Of a stretch of DNA of 64,000 bases, positions 42,089 to 51,297 are shown piece after piece. Location: NCBI RefSeq assembly GCF_000520975.1, contig NZ_JACB01000017.1, positions 1 to 64,000 of the forward strand, written 5' to 3'. Origin of the DNA: Aquimarina megaterium XH134. Its GTDB lineage: Bacteria; Bacteroidota; Bacteroidia; Flavobacteriales; Flavobacteriaceae. The notes under the pieces are model-generated. The model was not told where the DNA came from. It saw only the letters and a list, made by a program, of their open reading frames with translations, and did not search any database. The position numbers and the translations under genes were made by a program. Each line of letters begins with the position of its first letter. Position 1 is the stretch's first letter.

Positions 42089-43417
42089 ATGAAAAATAGT
42101 TCACTATCTGCAGTATATATATGTTTTTTGATCCTAATTTTTGGTTGTACTACTTCTAAAAAAGAAACCGAAAAAGTTAGTGAGAAAGAATACACTACCA
42201 ACGATCAAAATCCAAAATGGGTAAGTAGTTTAATAAATGCATATAGAACCTTAAACGATAATCAAAGCATTGAAGCAGCCAATCAACTATATGAGGCCGC
42301 AGAACTTATGCCCAAGAAAAATTGGGAGATCTATTTTATGGCAGCAGCTGTTTATGCTCCCAAAAACAAAAATGACGAAGCGTTTTTATCATTAGATAAA
42401 GCTATACAAGCGGGACTTAGAGATTCTGTATTAACAGCAACCTATCCCGATTTATCTAATCTAAGAAACGATTTAAGATGGAATAAGCTATTACATACCA
42501 TAAGTAATAACAGAAGAACGTATATAGGGACAATTAAAAATCCAGAGCTATTAAAAGAATTAGAAGAAATGTGGGCGCAGGATCAACTTGCATTATCTCA
42601 ATATGAAGAAAACACAAAAGCTTTAGACAGCAATGCTTCTACAGAAGAACACCTATTACTCTTTAAACCCGTAGAAGAACGATGGGAAATAAACAAAAAT
42701 AAACTCGATAGTATAATCGATATTCATGGTTGGCCCGGCAATAAACTTGTTGGAGAAGATGGAGCAAAAATAAGTTGGGCAATACCACAACATTATCCCG
42801 ATGTTTTTTTTAAACAAAAATGTCTATCTCTAATTGAAAAAGCAATGAAGAAAGGAGATATGGATCCCAATCATTATGCAGAACTTAATGATAGAATAGC
42901 TCGAGATACCTGGCAAAAACAAATCTATGGAGCAAGTATGGCACAAGGTGCTCCTTATCCTATTAAAGACCCTGCCAACGTAGATAGAAGAAGAGTTGCA
43001 TTAGGGCTTCTTGAGCCAATAGAAGTATATGCTTATTTTCATGGGATCAAATACCAAAAACCTAGCGTAGAAGAAGCTAAGATAGCATTAGCAGCCTCAC
43101 ATCAAAAAGCGCAACAAAATTTTGAAACATTTGAAAAATTTATAGGTCAGAAAAACATTGATTCGGCAAATACACATATTGCAAACGCTATATCATTTTA
43201 CGGTGAACTTAGTAATGAACAACTTTATCAGGCGTCATTGTATCTTGCTCCGTTCGAGAATGAACGTTCTAAACGAATTTGTAAAAAAATCCTAAAAGTT
43301 CTTATCTGGCGAAAATGGGAAGGTAGATTTCAAATACCCAAACAATCAGAATTTGTTTCATGGCATCAAAAAAAGGAATGGTTAGAAATTACAGAACTCC
43401 TTCAGAAAAGTCAATAA
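42089..43417 (+). CDS. Lipoprotein with helical repeats and DUF6624-like C-terminus
   Basis: A 442-residue lipoprotein (signal ending LILIFGC, lipid Cys near 20). Residues about 45-140 are TPR-like helices (EIYFMAAAVYAPKNKNDEAF). The later part (about 150-330) has MWAQDQLALSQYE, KNKLDSIIDIHGWPGNKLVG and DRIARDTWQKQIYGA, the layout of DUF6624 proteins common in Bacteroidota. Function unknown; probably in the periplasm at a membrane. Converges with the Sel1 gene 16 bp away. Confidence 0.75.
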   Translation: MKNSSLSAVYICFLILIFGCTTSKKETEKVSEKEYTTNDQNPKWVSSLINAYRTLNDNQSIEAANQLYEAAELMPKKNWEIYFMAAAVYAPKNKNDEAFLSLDKAIQAGLRDSVLTATYPDLSNLRNDLRWNKLLHTISNNRRTYIGTIKNPELLKELEEMWAQDQLALSQYEENTKALDSNASTEEHLLLFKPVEERWEINKNKLDSIIDIHGWPGNKLVGEDGAKISWAIPQHYPDVFFKQKCLSLIEKAMKKGDMDPNHYAELNDRIARDTWQKQIYGASMAQGAPYPIKDPANVDRRRVALGLLEPIEVYAYFHGIKYQKPSVEEAKIALAASHQKAQQNFETFEKFIGQKNIDSANTHIANAISFYGELSNEQLYQASLYLAPFENERSKRICKKILKVLIWRKWEGRFQIPKQSEFVSWHQKKEWLEITELLQKSQ

Positions 43418-43433
43418 TTACTATTTTTAACTC

Positions 43434-44345
43434 TCAAATATCAATTTCTTCAAGATCTAAACTATCAAAGAAAATATCGACATCAAAATCATTTTCAAAA
43501 GCTAATTTATAAAATATCTTGGCTTTTTCTTCATTTTTATCAACTTCCTCTCCCATAATATACATTGCAGCCAATTGCCCTGCTGCTTTACCATGACCTA
43601 GATTAGCAGCTTTGGTATAATATTTTACTGCCATATTGGTGTCCTTAGGTATGGTTTCATATCCTGTAGCATAGTATGTTCCCAGATTATAGATTGCTCT
43701 GGTGTTATTGTTTTCTGCAGCTTTAACACACCAACTTAACGCTTTTTGTAGATCTTGTTCTGTTCCTATCCCCTGGGTATAATAAATACACAATTCGAAC
43801 ATAGCATCAGAATTTCCTTTATTGGCTGATTTCTGATGCGCTAATAAAGAAGCTTCCAAATCTTCTTGATAGGCATATCCTTGATATAACATATAACCTT
43901 TTAGCAAATATAATTCTCCGCTAGAGTCCTCTTTTTCTAGTTTTTCGACTAAACCAATAATATCATTAGCAGGTATAGAAATGAGGTTAGCAAAATAAGC
44001 TATTCTTACATATTTTATCCATGCATCGATGCCGTATCCTGACTCGGCCGCTAATTGAAAATATGTTACTGCTTTCTCTGCATCTTGCTCAACACCAATG
44101 CCTACATAATAAACCATGCCCAATTCATACCATCCTTCAGGATTTCCCAAATTTCCTGATTTAGTATATAAATCAATCATTACATCAACTTCTTTGGTAT
44201 CTAATAAACCAATTATTAGATCTCCTCTATCGATTTTTTCTCGAATTTTCTTAGCCTTTTGATAATCTGTCATGGTATTATTTACTTTAGTAGTACAACG
44301 AGCAAAAAAACATAGTATCACTATGGATATCGATAGTAATTTCAT
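43434..44345 (-). CDS. Sel1-repeat lipoprotein
   Basis: A 303-residue protein with a lipoprotein signal (MKLLSISIVILCFFARC) and at least five Sel1/TPR-like repeats of the form A..YY..G.G...D..KA (e.g. YYVGIGVEQDAEKAVTYFQL; YYTQGIGTEQDLQKALSWC). Sel1 proteins act as scaffolds, often in the periplasm. The partner is unknown. Faces the DUF6624 lipoprotein gene tail to tail. Confidence 0.88.
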   Translation of the reverse strand: MKLLSISIVILCFFARCTTKVNNTMTDYQKAKKIREKIDRGDLIIGLLDTKEVDVMIDLYTKSGNLGNPEGWYELGMVYYVGIGVEQDAEKAVTYFQLAAESGYGIDAWIKYVRIAYFANLISIPANDIIGLVEKLEKEDSSGELYLLKGYMLYQGYAYQEDLEASLLAHQKSANKGNSDAMFELCIYYTQGIGTEQDLQKALSWCVKAAENNNTRAIYNLGTYYATGYETIPKDTNMAVKYYTKAANLGHGKAAGQLAAMYIMGEEVDKNEEKAKIFYKLAFENDFDVDIFFDSLDLEEIDI

Positions 44346-44428
44346 TTGTGTTTTTTGAAATCAAAAAATTCTCTATTTCCTTTCAAATATAAGGCAAAAA
44401 AAGAGCGAGTTCTTAATTAAGAAAACGA

Positions 44429-45532
44429 TTAAACTGCTTCAAACAATTTTCCTGGTAGTGGTTTTATAACTCCTTTAAGTTCCATATTAAGCAAAACAGA
44501 AGCTGTTTTAAATGTAGGAATTTGGCATTGTAAAGCTATAACGTCTAATAACTCCTTTCCGTTATCGGTTAAAAAATTATAGATTTTCTTTTCTTGTTCA
44601 TCTAACTCTACAAATAGTTTTTTCTGTACAGCAGGTTGTTCATTCTCATCAAGTTTCCAATTAAGCATATACATTAGATCAGCAGCACTGGTAAGCATAT
44701 GGGCGCGCTGGGTCTTTATCAACATATTACATCCTTTGCTTAAAGGATCATGTGCTCTACCAGGAACTGCAAATACATCCCGATTATAAGAATTAGCAAT
44801 ATCGGCAGTTACCAAAGAACCTCCTTTATCGGCACTCTCGATTACTACAGTTGCTTCACTAAGTCCTGCTATAATTCGATTACGACCCAGAAAATTTTTG
44901 CGATCAAAAGTATCTGTGCTCCAGAAATCTGTGAAAAACCCGCCGTTTTCCTCGATCTGTGGAACATACCTCTTATGCGCTTTAGGATAAATTTGATTTA
45001 ATCCATGAGCCAAACAACCTATAGTTTGTAGATTATGTTTAACCGCTGCTCGCTGCGCTGTGATATCTACACCATAAGCAAAACCCGACACGATAACAGG
45101 ATTTACGGGAGCGAGAGTTTCTATCAATTCCTCACAAAACCGTACTCCATAGCGAGTTACCTGTCGTGTCCCCACAATACTCAGAATCTTTTTGTGCTCA
45201 AGATCAATATTCCCAGAACTAAATAATACTACAGGACCATCAATACAATGTTTCAGCCTTTCTGGATAACCTTGTTGATCATATACCAGACAATTGATAT
45301 TATTCTCCTGTATAAATTGTAGTTCGTTTTCTGCAATTCGTCGATATTCTGGATTATGCAAATCTTTGATTTTCATTTTTCCTATTCCATCAATTTTGAG
45401 CAGGTTGTTTGTTTTTTCGGTAAGTACTCCCTCTGCATCACCGACTTCGCGTATTAATTTTTTGATAGAACTATCCCCGAGATTGGTTACTTTTTTAAGG
45501 GTAAGTAAAGCGAGAAGTTTTTCGATGTTCAT
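44429..45532 (-). CDS. dprA: DNA-processing protein DprA
   Basis: A 367-residue protein of usual length. Order: N-terminal helix-hairpin-helix (about 1-75), Rossmann-like core with SIVGTRQVTRYG, VSGFAYGVDITAQRAA, FLGRNRIIAGLSEATVVIE and KGGSLVTADIA, and a C-terminal winged-helix DprA_WH domain (about 305-367). It loads RecA on incoming single-stranded DNA during natural transformation. Relevant for uptake of the cassette-like genes to the left, although it is a core gene. Confidence 0.96.
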   Translation of the reverse strand: MNIEKLLALLTLKKVTNLGDSSIKKLIREVGDAEGVLTEKTNNLLKIDGIGKMKIKDLHNPEYRRIAENELQFIQENNINCLVYDQQGYPERLKHCIDGPVVLFSSGNIDLEHKKILSIVGTRQVTRYGVRFCEELIETLAPVNPVIVSGFAYGVDITAQRAAVKHNLQTIGCLAHGLNQIYPKAHKRYVPQIEENGGFFTDFWSTDTFDRKNFLGRNRIIAGLSEATVVIESADKGGSLVTADIANSYNRDVFAVPGRAHDPLSKGCNMLIKTQRAHMLTSAADLMYMLNWKLDENEQPAVQKKLFVELDEQEKKIYNFLTDNGKELLDVIALQCQIPTFKTASVLLNMELKGVIKPLPGKLFEAV

Positions 45533-45623
45533 GTAATAATTTGTAAGTCAGTGCAAGAAACAAAAAAAAACGAAACTGTTGATAAATTCAGTGGCTAGAG
45601 TTTAAATGACCTTCATTTTTTTA

Positions 45624-45631
45624 TACCTTTG
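45624..45631 (+). promoter_or_regulatory. -7 promoter box upstream of SPOR/HU gene
   Basis: TACCTTTG matches the Bacteroidota -7 consensus TAnnTTTG and lies about 50 bp upstream of the ATG at 45680. I do not see a clear -33 TTTG element at the right distance. Confidence 0.5.
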
Positions 45632-45679
45632 GGATAATTAATTTTCACTAACAAAGAAAGCACATTTTTAGAAGGGGTA

Positions 45680-46675
45680 ATGAATAACACAGCTAACTAC
45701 ATAAGCGAACTATTATATAGATATGAATGCATAATTCTACCAGGTTTTGGTGCATTTTTGACCAGGCGTCAACCAGCTACAATACAAGATGGAACTAATA
45801 CATTTTATCCTCCTCAAAAATTAATTTCTTTTAATAGCCAATTAAAAAACAATGATGGCTTGTTAGCGAATTATATTGCTTCTGCAGAAAACATCTCATA
45901 TACAGATGCTGTTGCCAAAATACAACGTTATGTTTTATCTCTTAATGAAAAGATGGCAAACGGACAACGTATAGAATTAGAGAAAATTGGTTCGTTCTAT
46001 ACTTCGGTAGAAAGCACCTTACAATTTGAACCTTTACAGGAGGTAAACTATCTTACAGAAGCTTTTGGGTTACATTCGTTTGCATCTCCTCTAATTAAAA
46101 GGAATATTGAAATCAAGCGTGAAGTATATAAAGAGGATGTAGAAGCTATCGAAAAAGTAATTCCGCTTACGTTTACACCAGAAAAACGTAGTGAACGCCC
46201 TTATTTACAATATGCAGCTGTTGCAGCAATCCTATTGGGGGTTGGTGGTTTTTTTGGTTTGAAACAAGTTAGTGATACCAATGTAAGTTATAATAATAAG
46301 GAATGGCAAAAAGCTAATCAGGAAATTGAAAACAGGATACAAGAGGCTACTTTTGAAATTTCTAACCCACTCCCTGCTATCAATCTTAATATTATAAAAG
46401 GCAAAGAAAACACTACTACAACTCCTGAAATATCTAATACTGTATCAGGAAGTTTTCATATTGTAGCCGGTGCTTTTAGAATTGCATCTAATGCAGATAG
46501 TAAAGTACAAAAACTTAAAGCGCAAGGGTTTAATGCGCATCTTATTGGAGTAAACAGATATGGTTTACACCAGGTAGCATACGAAAGTTATGAAAACCGT
46601 TCTGAAGCGGTACAAGCACTAGCCAGAATTAAAAAAGAACAGAGTTCTAAAGCCTGGTTATTGATTAAAAAGTAA
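45680..46675 (+). CDS. SPOR-domain protein with HU/CCDC81-like N-terminus
   Basis: A 331-residue inner membrane protein. Residues about 5-150 are the HU-CCDC81-like module (ISELLYRYECIILPGFGAFL, FQPLQEVNY-type strands), a membrane helix spans about 173-195 (YAAVAAILLGVGGFFGLK), and a SPOR domain fills about 255-331 (GSFHIVAGAFRIASNADSKV; RYGLHQVAYESYENRSEAV). SPOR domains bind denuded peptidoglycan, often at the division site. This two-part design is characteristic of Bacteroidota, where the gene usually lies near dprA. Confidence 0.9.
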   Translation: MNNTANYISELLYRYECIILPGFGAFLTRRQPATIQDGTNTFYPPQKLISFNSQLKNNDGLLANYIASAENISYTDAVAKIQRYVLSLNEKMANGQRIELEKIGSFYTSVESTLQFEPLQEVNYLTEAFGLHSFASPLIKRNIEIKREVYKEDVEAIEKVIPLTFTPEKRSERPYLQYAAVAAILLGVGGFFGLKQVSDTNVSYNNKEWQKANQEIENRIQEATFEISNPLPAINLNIIKGKENTTTTPEISNTVSGSFHIVAGAFRIASNADSKVQKLKAQGFNAHLIGVNRYGLHQVAYESYENRSEAVQALARIKKEQSSKAWLLIKK

Positions 46676-46803
46676 TCTAAAAATCATACTACGATTAATT
46701 TATTATAAGTGCTTTGTTGTCACCACAGCAGAATACTGTAATATGAAGTTTAAATACTCATAAATTATACCTGTTGTTATTTTCTCATTATGGTATTACC
46801 GCA

Positions 46804-46811
46804 TATCTTTG
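46804..46811 (+). promoter_or_regulatory. -7 promoter box upstream of acyl-CoA thioesterase
   Basis: TATCTTTG fits TAnnTTTG and sits about 18 bp upstream of the ATG at 46829, giving a short leader. A possible -33 region (TTGTTATTTT) lies at a slightly long distance. Confidence 0.5.
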
Positions 46812-46828
46812 CAAAAATTTAAAATTGC

Positions 46829-47338
46829 ATGGAATCCAGACATCCTTCAGAATCTCTTACTACTTTAACCGATTTGGTACTAACAGGAGAAACCAACCCT
46901 TTAAATAACTTATTTGGAGGAGAACTTTTAGCTCGTATGGATCGTGCAGCAGGAATTGCAGCAGGTAGGCATTCTAGACGAATTGTAGTTACTGCTTCTG
47001 TAAATCATGTTGCTTTTAATAAGGCTATCCCACTGGGTAGTGTTGTAACTGTCGAAGCAAAAGTTTCTAGAGCCTTTAGATCGTCTATGGAGGTGTATAT
47101 AGATGTGTGGGTAGAAGATCGCCAGAGTGGAGATAAAACTAAAGCTAATGAAGCTATCTATACCTTTGTTGCTGTAAACGAAAGTGGAAGCCCCGTAGCT
47201 GTCCCTTCAATAAAACCAGAAACAGCACTCGAAAAACAACGGTATGATGCGGCTTTACGTCGTAAGCAATTGAGCTTGGTTTTGGCAGGAAAAATGAATC
47301 CTAGTGATGCTACAGAGTTAAAAGCATTGTTTGTATAG
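46829..47338 (+). CDS. Acyl-CoA thioesterase (hotdog fold)
   Basis: A 169-residue hotdog-fold thioesterase of the YciA/BFIT-like group: LTDLVLTGETNPLNNLFGGE (about 11-30), RMDRAAGIAAGRHSRR, VNHVAFNKAIPLGSVVTVEA and YTFVAVNESGSPVAVP. It splits acyl-CoA into fatty acid and CoA in the cytoplasm. Its own promoter is visible; it converges on the fabF-type gene. Confidence 0.92.
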   Translation: MESRHPSESLTTLTDLVLTGETNPLNNLFGGELLARMDRAAGIAAGRHSRRIVVTASVNHVAFNKAIPLGSVVTVEAKVSRAFRSSMEVYIDVWVEDRQSGDKTKANEAIYTFVAVNESGSPVAVPSIKPETALEKQRYDAALRRKQLSLVLAGKMNPSDATELKALFV

Positions 47339-47369
47339 ATTGCTCATGATTATTTCTTGTTAAAGAATA

Positions 47370-48617
47370 TCAGATCTTTTTAAATATTGCGATTGCATTA
47401 TGACCTCCGAAACCAAATGTGTTGTTCATAGCAATATTGATAGTTCCTGTTATAGCTTCTTTTGTAATAATATTTAGGTTTCCAGGAATTTCCTTAGCAA
47501 TAGTATTCGTATTAATGGTTGGTGGAACAATCCCCTCATTAATAGCTTTAACACATAATATACTCTCGATTGCACCAGCGGCACCAAGTAAATGGCCTGT
47601 CATAGATTTGGTCGCACTAATTTTAAGGTTTTCGGGTGCATTTCCGTAAATTTTTGTGATTGCTTTGATTTCACTTAAATCTCCAACTGGGGTTGAGGTA
47701 GCATGCGTATTTAAATAATCAACTTCTTCAGGATTAATTTTTGCTTCATGCAAAGCAAGCTCTATAGCTTTTGCCGCTCCAAGTCCCTCTGGATGTGTTG
47801 CTGTCATGTGATATGCATCTGCAGTCATCGAAGCACCTATGATTTCGGCATAAATTTTAGCTCCTCTTTTTTTAGCATGATCAAGATCTTCTATAACCAG
47901 TGCTCCTGCTCCTTCTCCCATTACGAAACCATCTCTCTCGCTATCAAAAGGCCTTGAAGCCTCGCTTGGGTTATCATTTCTGGTAGACATTGCTCTCATT
48001 GCATTAAATCCACCTATCGAAGCCTCTGTAATTGGAGCCTCAGACCCACCAGTTATAAATACTTTTGCCTTCCCAAATTTTATATAGTTATAAGCATCCA
48101 TTATGGCTGAGTTTGAAGTAGCGCAAGCAGAAACTGTAGTATAATTAATCCCCATTAGTTTAAATTTCATAGAAATCATCCCCGAAGCCATATTCGATAT
48201 GAGTTTAGGTACAAAAAATGGATTAAATCGAGGAGTATTACTATTCTCAATATATCCTCTTACTTCTTTTTCAAAAGTATTCATACCTCCTTGTCCAGTA
48301 CCCCAGATCACTCCAATATCGAAAGGAGATATTGAGTTTACATCAATTTTTGAATCTTCAAACGCCTCTGTTGCTGCGTATAATGCGTATTGAGTAAATA
48401 AGTCACTTTTTCTAATTTCATTTCGTTCCAAGTATTTTTGTGGATCAAATTCTTTCACCTCACAAGCAAACTGAGTTTTAAATAAAGACGGATCGAATTT
48501 TGAAATTCTTACAGCTCCACTTTTAGCATTAATTGCATTATCCCAAAATTCTTCTACCGAATTTCCAAGAGGGGTTATAGCGCCTAAACCAGTAATTACA
48601 ACTCTTTTTTCTTTCAT
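47370..48617 (-). CDS. Beta-ketoacyl-ACP synthase II (FabF type)
   Basis: A 415-residue thiolase-fold condensing enzyme with the catalytic Cys in TVSACATSNSAIMDA (about 163), the two His in NTHATSTPVGD and MTGHLLGAAGAIES, and the FGFGGHNA end. It elongates acyl-ACP with malonyl-ACP. It is not beside acpP or rnc as the housekeeping copy usually is, and is instead under a TetR-type regulator (48669-49217), so it is probably a second, regulated copy, perhaps for a special lipid. Hence no fabF symbol is given. Confidence 0.93.
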   Translation of the reverse strand: MKEKRVVITGLGAITPLGNSVEEFWDNAINAKSGAVRISKFDPSLFKTQFACEVKEFDPQKYLERNEIRKSDLFTQYALYAATEAFEDSKIDVNSISPFDIGVIWGTGQGGMNTFEKEVRGYIENSNTPRFNPFFVPKLISNMASGMISMKFKLMGINYTTVSACATSNSAIMDAYNYIKFGKAKVFITGGSEAPITEASIGGFNAMRAMSTRNDNPSEASRPFDSERDGFVMGEGAGALVIEDLDHAKKRGAKIYAEIIGASMTADAYHMTATHPEGLGAAKAIELALHEAKINPEEVDYLNTHATSTPVGDLSEIKAITKIYGNAPENLKISATKSMTGHLLGAAGAIESILCVKAINEGIVPPTINTNTIAKEIPGNLNIITKEAITGTINIAMNNTFGFGGHNAIAIFKKI

Positions 48618-48625
48618 ATTAACAT

Positions 48626-48649
48626 AAATTATACTTACTAATAAGTAAG
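48626..48649 (-). promoter_or_regulatory. Operator and -7 box of the fabF-type gene
   Basis: The palindrome CTTACTAATAAGTAAG (48634-48649) is followed, on the minus strand, by TATAATTT at the -7 position, 9 bp before the ATG. The same palindrome with one base changed occurs before the TetR gene (49232-49247). Placed between the -7 and -33 positions, repressor binding would block transcription. Confidence 0.75.
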
Positions 48650-48668
48650 TTTAAATGGTTAAAAAAAA

Positions 48669-49217
48669 TTATATACTCTTCAATATTGAAGCCTTAACAG
48701 ATTTTAAAATATTTTTCTGGATAACTTTATCAAGGATCAGCGATGAAAGTAAAGCTGCTATAACAACATCAGTTTTTTCCTCGGCCGTCTCCATAAAATT
48801 AAATTCTTTGTTTTTAAGACCTTCTTTAAGGACCATCTGCATCCAGCTACGAATTTCCTCACTCATCTTTGTTAGTGAATTCTGCATATTTTCTGGTAAA
48901 GATTCATAAGAAGAACCCAATGCTCCTACCAAACAAACCAAGTTAAGAGATTGGTTTTTCTCATAAAGAGCAATAAAATTATTTAGCTTTTCTTTTGGTA
49001 AACATTGTTCCCATTCTATGTGTTTTTTCTGAAATTCATTTCTTGTTCTAAGAATAATTTCTTCTCCCAGATCAGATTTTTTTGGAAAATGATAATGCAC
49101 CGCAGCATTCTTTATTTGTAATGGCACAGATATATCCTTATAACTAAAGGCATTATATCCTTTAGTTCTAATTAGTTTTTCTGCCAGATCCATTATTTCT
49201 ATTTTCTTATCAGACAT
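48669..49217 (-). CDS. TetR/AcrR-family repressor
   Basis: A 182-residue protein from the ATG at 49217 (MSDKKIEIMDLAEKLIRTKG); the longer frame begins with a TTG that lies in the -7 box and is rejected. N-terminal TetR helix-turn-helix (about 5-50; YKDISVPLQIKNAAVHYHFP) and a helical ligand-binding domain. The transcript probably starts at or within a few bases of the ATG. It likely represses itself and the fabF-type gene, responding to an acyl compound. Confidence 0.9.
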   Translation of the reverse strand: MSDKKIEIMDLAEKLIRTKGYNAFSYKDISVPLQIKNAAVHYHFPKKSDLGEEIILRTRNEFQKKHIEWEQCLPKEKLNNFIALYEKNQSLNLVCLVGALGSSYESLPENMQNSLTKMSEEIRSWMQMVLKEGLKNKEFNFMETAEEKTDVVIAALLSSLILDKVIQKNILKSVKASILKSI

Positions 49218-49223
49218 AGTTTT

Positions 49224-49247
49224 CAAATATACTTACTAGTAAGTAAG
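49224..49247 (-). promoter_or_regulatory. TetR-gene promoter with operator
   Basis: On the minus strand CTTACTAGTAAGTAAG-type palindrome (49232-49247) is directly followed by a perfect -7 box TATATTTG (49224-49231), 7 bp from the ATG. It pairs with the operator at 48634-48649; only one base differs. Together they indicate autoregulation by the TetR protein. Confidence 0.8.
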
Positions 49248-49290
49248 AATACAAGGAATAAAGATATAAAAATAGTTTCTACCTACTTAA

Positions 49291-50520
49291 TCACATCTTA
49301 TAAATCCAACTTTGAGGGTTTAATCGTTTTGCATTTTGGTAGATTAAGAATTTCATAATCGCTCTACCAGTTGTTGGGTTAGTGCGCACCTCACCTATTG
49401 CTTGTTTTGTTGATACTTTCTGCCCTTCTTTAACACTAATATTCTCAATATTATAGTAGGTAGTGATATAATTACCATGTCGTATTTGTATCAAACGACT
49501 CGCTCCTTTAAGTTTTTGTATGGCGATTACTTCTCCTTCAAAAATGGCTCTCGCAGGTTCTCCCGACCTCGTTTCAATTTCTACCCCACTACTATTAATT
49601 TGTATATTAGGGAGCGTAGGATGAGGCTGACGCCCAAATTTCTTTGTTATTCTTCCTGTTCCTACAGGCCAAGGTAATTTTCCTTTATTAGATGTAAAAT
49701 TATCAGCTAATATTTTGGCCTCTGCAGTAAGTGCAAATGTGGTTGCAGACCCCTTTTTGGTTACTTTTTTACCTGCTTTTTTATTAGCTCTAGCAATTGC
49801 TTCTCTAATTAACTTCTCAATCGCTTTATCAATAGCACTAGCTTGTTGTTCTTTTTCTTTGATTTGCTTTGTGTAGGTACCTTGTTTTTTGCGAATAGAA
49901 GTCATCAAAATTTGCTGCTCCTTTTTTTCTGCTTTAAGCTTATTTTGTTCTTCGCGATTCTCCTCGATTAGTACTTGCTTTTCTTTTTTTTGTCTCGACA
50001 GATCTGTATTTAAAGTTTGAAGTTCTCTTGTGTTGTTTTCTATTCGATCTGCCTGTTCTTTGCGATGTTCATTATACTGTTTCATATATTGTAATCGCTT
50101 ATAGGCTTGAGAAAAATCTGAAGAAGAAAGTAAAAACATAATTCTACTTTGATGGGATTTACTCTTATAAGATTTTGAAATCATCTTAGCATAATCCTTT
50201 TTAAGTGCTGTAAGTTCCTTACGATACGCCTCTATTTTTTTAAAATTCGTATTGATCTCCCGAGTCAATAAATTAGCCTGTTGATTCGTAATTTTTATTA
50301 GGTTTTTACGTGTTCCTATCTGTGAGTTAATCGTTTCTACTTCATAAAGAACAGAACGCTCTTTACGTTTGTTATTAGCACGTAGCTCTTTCATTTGTTC
50401 AATCTCTTCTCTAAGTCGTTGGCGCTCTTCTTCGAGCTGTTGTTGTTTGCTACTTTGAGAAAAAGATGGACTACAAACCAATAATAAACCTACGAAATAT
50501 ATAATCTTTAAAAACCTCAT
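49291..50520 (-). CDS. EnvC-like murein hydrolase activator (degenerate LytM)
   Basis: A 409-residue periplasmic protein: signal peptide (MRFLKIIYFVGLLLVCSPSFS), a very long coiled coil (about 25-250) and a LytM/M23 domain (about 290-409). The zinc ligands of active M23 enzymes are gone: GVEIETR replaces GiDi, YYNIENI replaces the HL motif and MKFLIYQ the HFEiR motif. This is the pattern of EnvC, which activates amidases rather than cutting peptidoglycan itself. It overlaps the DUF4292 gene stop by 4 bp. Confidence 0.88.
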   Translation of the reverse strand: MRFLKIIYFVGLLLVCSPSFSQSSKQQQLEEERQRLREEIEQMKELRANNKRKERSVLYEVETINSQIGTRKNLIKITNQQANLLTREINTNFKKIEAYRKELTALKKDYAKMISKSYKSKSHQSRIMFLLSSSDFSQAYKRLQYMKQYNEHRKEQADRIENNTRELQTLNTDLSRQKKEKQVLIEENREEQNKLKAEKKEQQILMTSIRKKQGTYTKQIKEKEQQASAIDKAIEKLIREAIARANKKAGKKVTKKGSATTFALTAEAKILADNFTSNKGKLPWPVGTGRITKKFGRQPHPTLPNIQINSSGVEIETRSGEPARAIFEGEVIAIQKLKGASRLIQIRHGNYITTYYNIENISVKEGQKVSTKQAIGEVRTNPTTGRAIMKFLIYQNAKRLNPQSWIYKM

Positions 50521-51290
50521 TGAATAGTGACTTGCTTATACCCTGATGGTATTTTAAACGGAAAACTCACCTTAGCATTGTAATCTACCGTTTTATAATC
50601 TATCTCAATCATGGTTTTTTCTTTTTCCTGCAACGCTTCAATATAGATTTCTTTCGGAAAATCCTGATTTCCTATTTTTTGATAGCTTTTATAATTAATC
50701 GTTAGATCTCTATTTTCGATAGGTTGTTTTAATCGTTGCGAGTACATTTTGAAGGTATCGGGATGTATTAAAAACAAACGTTCAAAAAGTGCTAATTCTG
50801 TCTTAGGTCGTAATTGATACCCTTTTCCTGTTATTGAAGATTTATATTTATCGTTTCTTAAGTTAAACAATGCTTGTCCTAAAAGCATCTGCTGTACTTT
50901 ATTATAATCCAGATCTGTGCCCAGCCAATCGCTTAGCAATTTAAAATCTCCTTCAAAATAGGTGTTGTTAATTTTCTCGTAGTAGCTTACTTTTTCTGGT
51001 GTTATTAGCGCCTTTGCCAACGTAATACCCAACATCTTTACACTAATCCAAATGGTTTTATCTTTTTCTATTCGCAGTGTAGCATTAGGGCTATAAGATT
51101 GTTTGCCATCATCGTATCTTACTTTTATACGAGTATTAAGTGTTTTAAAATTAAAAGATCGATTGTAGTGATTTGCAATTATTTTTTCTGCATTTAGTTT
51201 TTTGATTCCCGACGCACTTACCGCTTTGGTTCCTTTACAAGAATTAAGCATCATCATAGCAATGCACAATAGATAAAATATTCTGTTCAT
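50517..51290 (-). CDS. DUF4292 lipoprotein
   Basis: A 257-residue lipoprotein (MNRIFYLLCIAMMMLNSC, Cys at 18). The body is LolA/LolB-like in pattern (LRIEKDKTIWISVKMLGITL; YYEKINNTYFEGDFKLLSDW). DUF4292 proteins are regularly encoded next to EnvC-like and TPR genes in Bacteroidota and may help insert lipoproteins or lipids in the outer membrane; that role is not proven. Confidence 0.88.
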   Translation of the reverse strand: MNRIFYLLCIAMMMLNSCKGTKAVSASGIKKLNAEKIIANHYNRSFNFKTLNTRIKVRYDDGKQSYSPNATLRIEKDKTIWISVKMLGITLAKALITPEKVSYYEKINNTYFEGDFKLLSDWLGTDLDYNKVQQMLLGQALFNLRNDKYKSSITGKGYQLRPKTELALFERLFLIHPDTFKMYSQRLKQPIENRDLTINYKSYQKIGNQDFPKEIYIEALQEKEKTMIEIDYKTVDYNAKVSFPFKIPSGYKQVTIQ

Positions 51291-51297
51291 TACCCGC

